Shown one piece after another: positions 9,401-18,800 of a DNA stretch of 64,000 nt (position 1 is the first letter of the stretch; every line of letters starts with the position of its first letter). Where the stretch lies: positions 1 through 64,000 of the forward strand of contig CBDUBA010000002.1 of the NCBI GenBank assembly GCA_965365275.1. Reading direction: 5' to 3'. The notes under the pieces are model-generated. The model did no database searches and was not told the origin of the DNA. It saw only the letters and a list, made by a program, of their open reading frames with translations. Origin of the DNA: JAGTVG01 sp965365275 (GTDB taxonomy: Bacteria > Bacteroidota > Bacteroidia > Cytophagales > Cyclobacteriaceae). The position numbers were made by a program, and so were the translations under genes.

Positions 9401-9833
9401 TGGAACAGAGAAAATAAAATCCGCAACTAACCTGAAAGTATATAATCATTCATCTGGCATACTTGAAAACAAAGGCAGTGGAATTTTTGAATTCAAGGCA
9501 TTTGATCAATTAGCCCAAATATCAGTTACGAATTCTATTGTAGTTGAAGATATTAACCAGGATGGATTTTCAGATCTTGTTTTAGCCGGGAATTTTTATT
9601 TGATTGAAGCTGAAACGATTCGAATGGATGCCGGTGTTGGGATCTTCATGCTCAATGACAGATCAGGAAATTTTAAAAGCATTCCCTACAATAAAAGCGG
9701 GCTTTTTCTGGATGGAGATGTTCGTGACCTGAAAATCTTAAAAACTGCCAGCGATCCGATTATCATTTGTTCAAAAAACAATGATTATATTCAGATCATT
9801 AAATATGTAGCAAAACCAATAGCAGCACTCTGA
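6489..9833 (+). CDS. FG-GAP/VCBS repeat lipoprotein with ASPIC/UnbV domain (CRTAC1-like)
   Basis: A 1114-aa secreted lipoprotein. The hydrophobic N-terminus ends in the lipobox VISAC (C28). At least 14 D-x-D/N-x-D-G-type calcium-binding loops occur, for example DIDNDGLPD, DYDKDGDID and DFDSDGDLD, as in beta-propeller FG-GAP/VCBS repeats. They form two blocks, about residues 60-510 and 640-1050, separated by an ASPIC/UnbV domain (about 513-600, with the ARGYRSS...HFGLG signature). Such proteins are common beside SusC/SusD genes in marine and soil Bacteroidota; binding to a polymer or to other surface proteins is suspected, not proven. The ATG at 6489 is preferred over a TTG one codon earlier. 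It shares its architecture with the protein at 15873. Confidence 0.85.
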   Translation: MNPKFLKYLSEKFNIWAIMILVLVISACNYSFNSKQQFRLLKSGDTGIDFNNALEESHIMNIITYPDFYSGGGVSIGDIDNDGLPDVFFTGNQVRPKLYKNLGDLKFDDITDISNLGKMPKGWYTGTSMVDLNADGWLDIYVCRSGMAAPEDRANLLYINNRDGTFHEAAASYGLDNKGYGVNAYFFDYDKDGDIDVYVANQTSARLNSADAAKLRNVSDPYSGDKLYENLGDTFEDVTGRCGLYSSQIGFAHGIAIGDINDDGWDDIFVSNDFFEHDYLYINNGDKTFTEKIKEATKHLSHFSMGNDIADYNNDGLLDIIVLDMVAEDNRRLYMNTGGSDQQRFDRRVQHGLHHQYMFNVLHFNNGNETFSEIGMLTGISRTDWSWAPLFADFDNDGFKDLYITNGIRKDIRNIDWGYSYRNLTQFSNFTDFEASQWDFLLNALPFEPVTNYMFRNNGDLRFRKVMEDWGMDQKSYSNGAAWGDLDQDGDLDLVVNNVDDEAFVYENQNQKSNYLQIKVTGDDRNTRALGTKVQIYHGDKYQYQQHYLARGYRSSMEPIIHFGLGKDTIIHKIEISWPNGERLELKDIEANQVLSLHASNSVDEGSTNKEKPNYTFKDLTGEYGLSIHHQENERIDFLINPMLPHDITALGPTLAVGDINGDGLDDFYMGGSYRFTGQLFTQTVEGSFKIVQPDLFNGDKKYEDAGAAFFDIDGDRDLDLYIVSGSDENEQEGFSLIDRLYINDGEGYFKLDNSLIPEISYSGSVAKAADFDSDGDLDLFLGGRMMPGKYPQSPDSYLLINQNGKLVDETEQLAPEFKALGMVTDATWSDYDLDGDPDLIIVGEWMPVMIFRNEGGILKKIKNSKNGLEYSSGWWWRIESMDIDNDGDPDYVLGNMGHNYKFNPTVAEPLEIYINDFNDNGKNDFVMGYHQGGKIFPTVDRNRTLLLNRYLKNKIPSNDLYALLELEDIYGTEKIKSATNLKVYNHSSGILENKGSGIFEFKAFDQLAQISVTNSIVVEDINQDGFSDLVLAGNFYLIEAETIRMDAGVGIFMLNDRSGNFKSIPYNKSGLFLDGDVRDLKILKTASDPIIICSKNNDYIQIIKYVAKPIAAL

Positions 9834-10458
9834 CTTACTCATTCGCTTAATATTTTTTAACCTAAAATTGTAGTTTACCTGGATTTTCTATTCTTTATTC
9901 GACTGAAATAACAGTAATACAACCTAGGTCTATCTTCCAGGTTTTAATTTTTCTTTTGTTACAATCGTAATTAGCAAATTCTCAATCCATTAGTCCGTAT
10001 TAGATTAGTTTGCCTAAGAATAAGTTTAAATATTTAAATTCCAGGTTATATGGCACCGAATCTTGGTTCAGGCATTAATAGTGCCCGTTCTTTTCCTTTT
10101 TAGCCTTTATATCAGACTGTATCCAGCTTAAATAAAATGAACCTTATATTGAAAATATAGTAATATTCCTTGATTATAAATGTCACAATGACAATTATTT
10201 AAACTTTATAATATTTTTATTTGACTATTATAAAATAAAAATTTACATTGAAAGTGCTAAAAACCAAAATTTAACTTTTTTAATAGTTTGAATTATCTAA
10301 TACCAAAATAAAATATTTTTTATTACTAAACTAGATGCCTATGAAGAACAAAATTATCTTGATTACGCAACACAAGAACTTCTTTTTTGCAAACAAATAA
10401 AGTTTGCATAATTCATTTCAATTAAGAAATACAATTGTTTAATCTCAACACAAAAATT
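9834..10458. promoter_or_regulatory. 625-nt upstream region of the susC gene
   Basis: Very AT-rich and without a plausible ORF. A possible promoter has TTTG at 10220-10223 and TACATTG at 10244-10250, 20 nt apart, near the Bacteroidota consensus. A small palindrome TGTCA-CAA-TGACA lies upstream at 10181-10193. A perfect 7-bp inverted repeat TGCAAAC/GTTTGCA with a 7-nt loop sits at 10388-10408, about 50 nt before the susC ATG, in the predicted leader. The repeats could be an operator and a leader hairpin. None of this is proven. Confidence 0.35.
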
Positions 10459-13400
10459 ATGATGTTAAAATTACTAAGCAGGCTGATGCTGCTATCCAGG
10501 CCTCCGGGAATTGCTTTAAGCCTATTCCTGGTTATGCTTTTGGCAGTGAACGCCTATGCACAAATTACTGTGAAGGGAACAGTGACTGACAGCGAGAGTT
10601 ATACTGGATTACCCGGTGTAAATGTCGTTATTCAGGGAACAGCCACTGGTACTATTACCGATATTGATGGTAATTATACCCTGGAGGTTCCTAGTGGGGA
10701 AGCTGTTCTGGTATTCAGCTCAGTAGGTTATTCTACCTTTGAAACAAAGATAGGTTCCAGAACTGTGGTTGATGTGCCAATGATTGCAGAGACTACAGCC
10801 TTAGATGAAATTGTTGTGGTAGGGTATGGTACCCAGCAGAAAGTAACTGTGACCGGTGCCGTTGTGGACGTCAAAGGAAAGGAGCTGGTTAAATCTCCGG
10901 CCATTGACATGACCAACTCACTGGCCGGTCGTATGGCGGGTGTACAAGTAGTACAAAGTGATGCTGAACCAGGATTAGATGGCGCTGAGATCAGGATCAG
11001 AGGATCAAATACGATGGGAGACACCCGTCCTTTGATCGTTATTGATGGTATTCCTGACAGGGCCGGTGGATTCGGAAGGTTAAATCCTCAGGACATTGAG
11101 TCAATTTCAGTTTTGAAGGATGCCTCAGCTGCCATATATGGAGCAAGAGCTGCTAACGGTGCCATAATAGTCACCACCAAAAAAGGTACAACTGGCAAAC
11201 CTACGGTTAACTTTGATTTTAATGCGGGATGGGCACAACCAGTTGTATTACCTGAGATGTCAAATGCTGTTGAATATGGAAACATGATCAACGAACAACC
11301 GATTTATAATTCCATTCCTGTAAACGAATGGGATGCAGCCTGGGAAAGCCTTCAGACTACTGGTGTTTATCAATCACCTACACCTGGTATTACCTCATTA
11401 AGCGCTACCTATTCACCGGATGATATGCGTCAGTTCGCCGACGGATCGGATCCTTGGGGACATCCGGATACAGACTGGTTTGGAGATGCATTCCAGAAAT
11501 GGGCTCCACAACAAAGGTATGATGTGCAGCTATCGGGAGGTGCCCAGAAGGTGAGATATTTTGCTTCAATTGGTTATCTGAACCAGGATTCTTACTATCA
11601 GAATTCTGCTACCTTTTACAAGCAATATTCTGCCAGGATCAACCTGGATGCAGATATCAGTGACTATTTTAAAATTGATCTTGGTTTACTGGGAAGACGT
11701 GAAGACAGGAACTTTGCCACACAGGGTAGAGGAGCGATCTTCCGGATGTTGATGCGTGGACGCCCCACAGAACCTGAGATCTGGCCTACCGGTGAACCGG
11801 GTCCGGATATTGAGAACGGTCAGAATCCTATTGTGGTTACGACGAATGCTACAGGTTATGATCGTCAACCCACGGATTATTTCCAGAGTAATGGTAAACT
11901 GACCATATCACAGCCATGGGTAGATGGATTATCCCTTGAATTAAGTGGTGCAGTCGATTATAATACCGGTACCCGAAAATTATGGCAGGTACCCTGGGAA
12001 TTGTATTATATGGTGGGCCGTAATCCGGACGGTACCGGAATTCTTGAGCCGTCCATCAGGTCAAGTTATTCAGATCCCAGATTGCAGCAGGAATTAGAGA
12101 ACAATCTGCATACCAATCTTACAGCAAATTTGATCTACGATCATACTTTTGGAGATCACAGGATCAATGCTTTGCTGGGTGTGCAGAAAGAACAATTCGA
12201 GGGAAGCGATTTCCTTGCTTACCGTAGAAATTATATTTCAGGTGCTGTTGACCAGCTTTTTGCTGGTGGTTCAGACCTCCAAAATACGGGTGGTAGTGCC
12301 TACAACAGAGCCCGCCTAGGATACTATGGCAGGGCCCAGTACGACTTCAGGCAGAAATACCTCGTGGAATTTATTTTCAGATATGATGGTTCCTATATAT
12401 TCCCTGAAAACGATCGGTTTGGATTCTTCCCGGGTATTTTAGCCGGCTGGAATATTTCCAATGAAAACTTTTTCGATGTGAGCTGGGTAGATTACCTGAA
12501 AATAAGGGCTTCTTATGGTACTATGGGTAACGATGTGGTTGTATTTGATGGCGATTTACAGGAATATGCGTTCCTCTCTACGTATGATTTCGGTGAATAT
12601 CCTATCAATAATGCAGTTCAAACTACCCTGGTCGAAACTGTTCTTGCGAATCCGAATTTTACCTGGGAGGTTGCTAAAAACTTCAACCTGGGACTGGATG
12701 CTACGTTATTTAACAATAGTTTTGACGTAACCCTTGAATATTTCTATAACAAAAGGACAAATATTCTGATACGAGAAACAGGGTCCACACCGGCATCATC
12801 CGGTATTGCAGATCTTTTGCCTCCGGTAAATGGTGGCCAGGTTGACAATTCCGGATTTGAATTCAGTTTATTGTATAGCAATAACAAATCTGCTGTCCGC
12901 TGGAATGTTGGAGTTAACGGAGGATACGCTAAAAATAAGGTTGTGTATATGGATGAAATACCCGGTGCCCCCGAATACCAGTGGCAGGAGGGTAAACCCA
13001 TCGATGCTTACCTGGTATACCAATCTGACGGAGCATTCAGAGATCTCGAAGAGATCGCTGCAAACACGATCGATTACAGCGGTGTGACTTCTGAACTCAA
13101 ACCCGGTGATATGAAGTTTGTCGATTATAATGGCGATGGAGTCATCGATGGTGATGACCAGGTTCGAATAGACGATAGTATAGATCCAAGATGGAACTAT
13201 GGAGCTACCTTTAACCTGAGCTGGAAAGGATTTGATTTTTCACTCCTGTTTCAGGGTGCAGCAGGTAATCAATTACGTATATTCACTGAATCAGGTGATA
13301 TAGGTAATTATCTGAAGTATATGCATGATAACAGGTGGTCCATTGATAATCCAAGCAGTGAACATCCGCGAATTCATAGCCGTGGCAACACCTATTATAC

Positions 13401-13653
13401 TGGAGGAGGTTATGGAAATAATACCTATTACCTTTTCAGCATGAATTATCTTCGTTTGAAAAACCTGGAAATTGGTTATACCATCCCAATGGGAAATCAA
13501 AATGTTTTGCAGAGAGCCAGGGTTTATCTAAGAGGATTCAATGTAGCTACAATAGCTTCACAGAAAATCTATGATCCTGAGAGTGACAATTCTGCCGGGA
13601 CAAATTATCCCCAGGCCAGAATTATTAGTTTAGGAGCAAGTCTAACATTCTAA
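10459..13653 (+). CDS. SusC/RagA-family TonB-linked outer-membrane transporter
   Basis: About 1064 aa. A signal peptide ends near NAYAQ and is followed by a carboxypeptidase-regulatory-like domain (VKGTVTDSESYTGLPGVNV onwards), a TonB-box-like EIVVVGYGTQ, the plug domain (VTGAVVDVKGKEL... RIRGSN... LIVIDGIPD) and a 22-strand-type barrel. A late DYNGDGVIDGDDQ loop is typical of SusC proteins. With SusD it forms a pedal-bin importer for a glycan, peptide or other nutrient; the substrate is not evident. The ATG at 10459 is taken as the start, since the upstream TTG adds residues that do not look like a signal peptide. The susD gene follows after 6 nt. Confidence 0.95.
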   Translation: MMLKLLSRLMLLSRPPGIALSLFLVMLLAVNAYAQITVKGTVTDSESYTGLPGVNVVIQGTATGTITDIDGNYTLEVPSGEAVLVFSSVGYSTFETKIGSRTVVDVPMIAETTALDEIVVVGYGTQQKVTVTGAVVDVKGKELVKSPAIDMTNSLAGRMAGVQVVQSDAEPGLDGAEIRIRGSNTMGDTRPLIVIDGIPDRAGGFGRLNPQDIESISVLKDASAAIYGARAANGAIIVTTKKGTTGKPTVNFDFNAGWAQPVVLPEMSNAVEYGNMINEQPIYNSIPVNEWDAAWESLQTTGVYQSPTPGITSLSATYSPDDMRQFADGSDPWGHPDTDWFGDAFQKWAPQQRYDVQLSGGAQKVRYFASIGYLNQDSYYQNSATFYKQYSARINLDADISDYFKIDLGLLGRREDRNFATQGRGAIFRMLMRGRPTEPEIWPTGEPGPDIENGQNPIVVTTNATGYDRQPTDYFQSNGKLTISQPWVDGLSLELSGAVDYNTGTRKLWQVPWELYYMVGRNPDGTGILEPSIRSSYSDPRLQQELENNLHTNLTANLIYDHTFGDHRINALLGVQKEQFEGSDFLAYRRNYISGAVDQLFAGGSDLQNTGGSAYNRARLGYYGRAQYDFRQKYLVEFIFRYDGSYIFPENDRFGFFPGILAGWNISNENFFDVSWVDYLKIRASYGTMGNDVVVFDGDLQEYAFLSTYDFGEYPINNAVQTTLVETVLANPNFTWEVAKNFNLGLDATLFNNSFDVTLEYFYNKRTNILIRETGSTPASSGIADLLPPVNGGQVDNSGFEFSLLYSNNKSAVRWNVGVNGGYAKNKVVYMDEIPGAPEYQWQEGKPIDAYLVYQSDGAFRDLEEIAANTIDYSGVTSELKPGDMKFVDYNGDGVIDGDDQVRIDDSIDPRWNYGATFNLSWKGFDFSLLFQGAAGNQLRIFTESGDIGNYLKYMHDNRWSIDNPSSEHPRIHSRGNTYYTGGGYGNNTYYLFSMNYLRLKNLEIGYTIPMGNQNVLQRARVYLRGFNVATIASQKIYDPESDNSAGTNYPQARIISLGASLTF

Positions 13654-13659
13654 AAATAT

Positions 13660-15552
13660 ATGGTTATGAAAAGAAAATTAATTATACTGGGAATATTTTT
13701 AGTATCGATATTTATTCATGTATCGTGTAATAAGGACTTCTTGAATACCGAGCCATTGGATAAAGTGGCCAGTAGTGCTACCTGGGCTGATGGACCGTTA
13801 TCTGAAGCTTTTATATATAACATATATTCCTACTTATTTTATGCAGGATTCCATGAGGAAGTGCTGGCATCTCTTAGTGATGAAGCCATGTTTACCCATG
13901 GAAGGGCTTACAAGATTACCACTGAAGGTACTGAAACCCCCTCCAATATGGGATGGTTCAATGATACCTTCAGCTGGGGAAATATGTGGGAAGCTATCCG
14001 TCAGGCCAATGTTGCTTTGCAGGAACTTCCTGAATCTACATTCGATGATGATGTTCTCAGGAACCGCCTCATTGGAGAAGCCTATTTCCTGAGAGCCTAT
14101 TATTATCATCAGTTATTAAGACATTGGGGTGGTGTTCCTATTATCGATAAACCTTATGGTCTTGATGATGAGTATTCAATAGCTAGAAGTTCATTCGCTG
14201 ATTGCATAAGCTTCATTGTGAGTGATCTCGATGAGGCCGCTTCAAGACTGGATGGTGTTGAGGAAACTCCTGGACGTGCATCACGTGTTGCTGCACTGGC
14301 CTTAAAATCAAGAGTCTTGTTATATGCTGCCAGTGATCTGCATGATGCGGCTACTGCCCAATCCAATTCCTCCTTACTGTCTGGTTACAGCAACATCGAT
14401 TTGATTGCCTATACCAGTGGTAGTCAGGATGCGAGATGGGAAGCGGCCAGAGTTGCTGCCCAGGAAGCCTTGGCTGAAGCAACCGGATGGAAACTGGATC
14501 TCACAGCTCCTGTTTCTCCTGAAGAAGGCAAGCAGAATTATGTTTCCCTCTATTGCGGCGGTCAAAGTGCAGTGGGTGACGCCGGTGCTGCTGTAGAGTT
14601 GCTCTTCCAGAGAACACATACAGCTCAGTATACCGTTGAAAATGACTGGCCTCTGGGAGGTATCAACTTTGGTATTAATAATGGGCCGAATGGTTACCAC
14701 AACTGGGCGGGTAATACACCCATCCAGCAATTGGTGGATGACTATGAAATGATGGACGGTTCTACTTTTGATTGGAACAATCCGGCTCATGCTGGCGCTC
14801 CATATACAGATCGTGATCCGAGGTTTTATGCCACCATTTTATATGATGGTGCGGATTGGAAACCTCGTCCTTCAGATGTTGCATCCTTTGATCCTGCCAA
14901 CCAGATCCAAACCGGGTATTATGACGACGGAGCTGGTGGTGTGATCAACGGTATAGATACACGGGATGCCGCATTGGAAAGCTGGAACGGTAGCCGGTCA
15001 CATTATTATGTCCGTAAATTTATCGATCCTGATCCTGCATTATCGGATGACTTTTCATCAGCTCAGACCATTCCATGGCCCTTCCTGAGGACTACGGAAC
15101 TTGTTTTGAATTATGCGGAAGCATTGTATGAAACAGGTGATGAAGATGGAGCAAGGGCCCAGCTTAATCGCATACGGCGCAGGGCAGGTATGCCGGACGT
15201 TACCGATTCAGGTACGGATCTTTGGAACCGTATCGTTAATGAGCGCCGGGTAGAACTGGCTTACGAAGAGCACAGGTACTTTGACTGTAAGCGCTGGATG
15301 ATCGCGCCTACCACAACAGGTAGCAGTATTATGGATATTAACATTACAGCTACACTTATTCCTGGTCAAACACCCCACGATCCATATCGGTATGATCCTA
15401 CGGTATATAGCTATGAATATGTACCAGCGATCAATACCGAAACAGAAGTAAGAACCTGGCGTGATAAGATGTATTTCCGTCCTATCTCCAGGGATGAGAT
15501 GAACAGGAACCTGGAACTGGTGAACAACCCGGGTTACCAAGAAGGGGATTAA
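13660..15552 (+). CDS. SusD/RagB-family nutrient-binding lipoprotein
   Basis: A 630-aa SusD-like lipoprotein. The lipobox is HVSC (C23), followed by the family start NKDFLNTEPLDKV. The helical TPR-like N-terminal half contains LIGEAYFLRAYYYHQL and the typical WGGVPI. The C-terminal half has LNYAEALYETGD, LNRIRRRAGMP and the closing VNERRVELAYEEHRYFD...W segment. It forms the surface lid of the SusC channel encoded 6 nt upstream. The start may be ATG 13660 or ATG 13666; both give the same lipobox. A strong terminator follows. Confidence 0.95.
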   Translation: MVMKRKLIILGIFLVSIFIHVSCNKDFLNTEPLDKVASSATWADGPLSEAFIYNIYSYLFYAGFHEEVLASLSDEAMFTHGRAYKITTEGTETPSNMGWFNDTFSWGNMWEAIRQANVALQELPESTFDDDVLRNRLIGEAYFLRAYYYHQLLRHWGGVPIIDKPYGLDDEYSIARSSFADCISFIVSDLDEAASRLDGVEETPGRASRVAALALKSRVLLYAASDLHDAATAQSNSSLLSGYSNIDLIAYTSGSQDARWEAARVAAQEALAEATGWKLDLTAPVSPEEGKQNYVSLYCGGQSAVGDAGAAVELLFQRTHTAQYTVENDWPLGGINFGINNGPNGYHNWAGNTPIQQLVDDYEMMDGSTFDWNNPAHAGAPYTDRDPRFYATILYDGADWKPRPSDVASFDPANQIQTGYYDDGAGGVINGIDTRDAALESWNGSRSHYYVRKFIDPDPALSDDFSSAQTIPWPFLRTTELVLNYAEALYETGDEDGARAQLNRIRRRAGMPDVTDSGTDLWNRIVNERRVELAYEEHRYFDCKRWMIAPTTTGSSIMDINITATLIPGQTPHDPYRYDPTVYSYEYVPAINTETEVRTWRDKMYFRPISRDEMNRNLELVNNPGYQEGD

Positions 15553-15570
15553 TCTATTCTTTAATATCAT

Positions 15571-15605
15571 AAAAAAGGTTGCCTCAAAAGAGGCAACCTT
15601 TTTTA
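15571..15605 (+). terminator. rho-independent terminator after susD
   Basis: A perfect stem AAAAAAGGTTGCCTC / GAGGCAACCTTTTTT with an AAAA loop and a T-run. It is the strongest terminator in the window and separates the SusCD unit from the second FG-GAP lipoprotein gene. The symmetric A/T flanks make it potentially bidirectional. Confidence 0.93.
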
Positions 15606-15872
15606 TTGATATCCTTTACATAATTATTTAGTGAAACGGATATTCCAATGTATTCTGCTCTTATCAGTATCACCAGATCCTTAAATATAAGTTTTACAGT
15701 CAGCATAGCATATTAAACTATATTCTGTTTTGATTAGTAAAATACGAATCGTTCCTGACTGAATTTTATAAAACTGTCATTTTCCTGAAAGTCTTGTCAC
15801 AGGATCCTTAATTAAGATATTTCATTTTCATTTATATTTCTTCAGACACAATTGATTATCTTTCAAGCTCAA
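15606..15872. other. intergenic region before the second FG-GAP gene
   Basis: AT-rich. I see no clear TAnnTTTG box, ORF or strong repeat. Because a terminator lies before it, the downstream gene should have its own promoter here, or depend on readthrough. Confidence 0.3.
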
Positions 15873-18800
15873 ATGTTAAGAAGAGTAAAAATAATATTGT
15901 CCATAGTCTGGATTACTGGTATAACACTGCTATCCTGCAGTCCATCCAGTGAAGATGAGGGTATCGATCCCGGGAATGAGACCTTATTTAAATTACTCCC
16001 TCCGGAAAAGACAAATATCACATTCCAGAACAGGATCGTGGAGGGATTGAATACCAATGTCCTCATGTACGAGTATTTCTATAATGGTGCGGGGGTAGCT
16101 GCCGGGGATCTGAACAATGATGGCCTGGAAGACCTGGTGTTTACCAGCAATATGGAAAATAATGCTTTATACCTGAATATGGGTAATATGGAATTCAAAG
16201 AAGTAGGTGCTGTAGCGAATATCCAGGGTCGTCCCGGCCCCTGGAAGACCGGTGTTACCATGGCCGATGTGAATGGGGATGGCCTCCAGGACCTCTATAT
16301 ATGCTATTCCGGAAAAATGGCGCCACAAAAACTGATCAATCAACTTTTCATAAACCAGGGCGTAGGACAGGATGGCATTCCACGATTCGTTGAACGAACC
16401 CGTCAATACGGCCTGGAATTCCCGACCAATACAACGCATGCCGTATTCTTTGATTTTGACAGGGACGGAGACCTGGACCTTTTTATTCTTAATCACCACC
16501 CTGATTCCCTGCCCAAGTTAAATGAAGAGGATACCGAAGATGTTCTTAAAATTGATGATCCGGTGCATGGGGTTCGCCTGCTGAGAAATGACAATGGTAT
16601 TTTCAAGGATATTACCATTGAAGCGGGATTTATTAGCTCTCCAATTACCTACGGGCTTGGTGCCGGCGTGGCGGATATAGATCTGGATGGCTGGACTGAT
16701 ATATATATCTGTAATGACTTTTCACTCCCGGATTACCTGTATATAAATAACGGAGACGGGACTTTCGCGGATAGACTGCAGGAAAAACTCGGCCATACCA
16801 GTTATGCCTCAATGGGCAACAACGTGGCAGATATAAATAACGATGGTTTACCCGATATTTTTTCACTGGATATGTTGCCTGAAGATAACCGACGACAAAA
16901 ACTTCTGCTTGCACCTAACGATTATGACTTTTTTGATCTGAACCTCAAACTGGGATTTTACTACCAGTATTTACGTAGCATGTTGCACTTGAATAATGGC
17001 AATGGGACATTCAGCGAGATCGGACAGATCGCCGGAATAGCTGCCACGGATTGGAGTTGGGCACCAGTGTTCGCAGATTATGATAATGATGGTTGGAAAG
17101 ACCTCTTGATCACCAACGGCTATTTGAGGGATTATACCAACATGGATTTTCTCAGGAATATGGATATGGTCGTAAAGAGTAACCAGAATCTCAACCGCAA
17201 TGATGTGCTCCAACTTGTTAACACCATGCCTGAAACAGAACTTTTTAATTATATCTTCAGAAATAACAAGAACGCCACTTTTACACAGATGAATACTGAA
17301 TGGGGATTATCCCAGGGATCTTACAGCAATGGCATGGTCTATGTCGACCTGGATAATGATGGTGACCTGGAAATCGTAACGAGTAATATCAACAAACCTG
17401 CTTTTATATATGAAAACAAGTCCAACGAATTGAATGCAAACAATTATTTGAAGATAAAGCTCAAGGGATCCGGGAAAAACCGGTACGGAATGGGAGCAAA
17501 AGTATACGTTTATTCCAATGGATCATTGCAGATGCTTGAACAACAAACAGCAAGAGGGTATCAATCAAGCGTTACGCCTATTCTGCATTTTGGCCTGGGA
17601 GAAATCTCTCAACTTGATTCGGTCAAAGTTATATGGCTGGGAGGAATGTCGGAATCAAGAACCAACATTACTTCCGGTCAAACGATTGAATTTAATGAGG
17701 AAAATGCAATTGATAAGGATTTGCTGCCAGCTGACCCCGAAACGATATTTTCAGAAGTAAAATCACCCATTGAGTTCAAACATAATAGCCCGGTATTGAA
17801 TGATTTCAAACGTCAGCCTCTTATGCTGAATGCGAAATCTTTTGAAGGGCCCTGTATGGCCAGTGGCGATATCAATAACGATGGCTTAGAGGATTTGTTT
17901 ATAGGAGGAGGGCCAGGACAGGCAGGCAGTATATTTATGGGAACAGGTTCAGGATTCAGGATAATAAGAACAGATGTTTTTCAAGCCGACAGGAATTGTG
18001 ATGATGTGGATGCTTTATTCTTTGATGCCAATGGAGATGGACATGCGGATCTGTATGTGTGTTCAGGAGGATATCATAATTACAGGCCAGATGATGACGC
18101 ATTACAGGACCGGTTATATATTAATGATGGAAGAGGGCAATTTATTAAGGCTAAAAATGCCATCCCCGAAAATCGAACCAGCAGTGGATGTGTTGCTGCC
18201 GGAGACATGAATCAGGATGGTGCAATAGACTTGTTTGTCGGAGGATTTGTAATCCCTGGCAGATATCCTGAAATACCTTCGAGCACACTGCTTATCAATG
18301 ATAGTAAAGGAATTTTCACGGATCAGACCAGGGATATTGCTCCTGATTTGAGTAAAATCGGAATGGTTTCTGATGCCGAATGGGAAGATCTGAATGGCGA
18401 TGGTATGGGAGAATTAATTCTCACCGGAAACTGGATGCCGATCGCTGTTTATGGTGAAGAAGAAGGGAAACTTATAGACCAGACTCCACGCTATTTCAAT
18501 AGAAATTTTAGCGGTTTCTGGAATACTATACTTATCGAAGATATTAACAATGACGGAAAGCCGGATATTGTTGCCGGAAACCTTGGAAAAAACTCTCAAA
18601 TGCAGGCCAGTTTTTCTGAACCTGCTGACCTGTATTTTAAAGATTTTGACAACAATGGATCCATCGATCCGATCATTTGTTTTCACATTCAGGGGACCAG
18701 CTATCCATATGTGACCAGGAAAGAACTGATTGCTCAGATCCCACGGATGGAGCAAAAATTCCCAACCTTTGAAAGCTATTCAAATGCTACCATTCGTCAT

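Noticed and set aside
14374..14790. ORF of 138 codons opposite susD
   Set aside because: Shadow of a strongly supported SusD gene.
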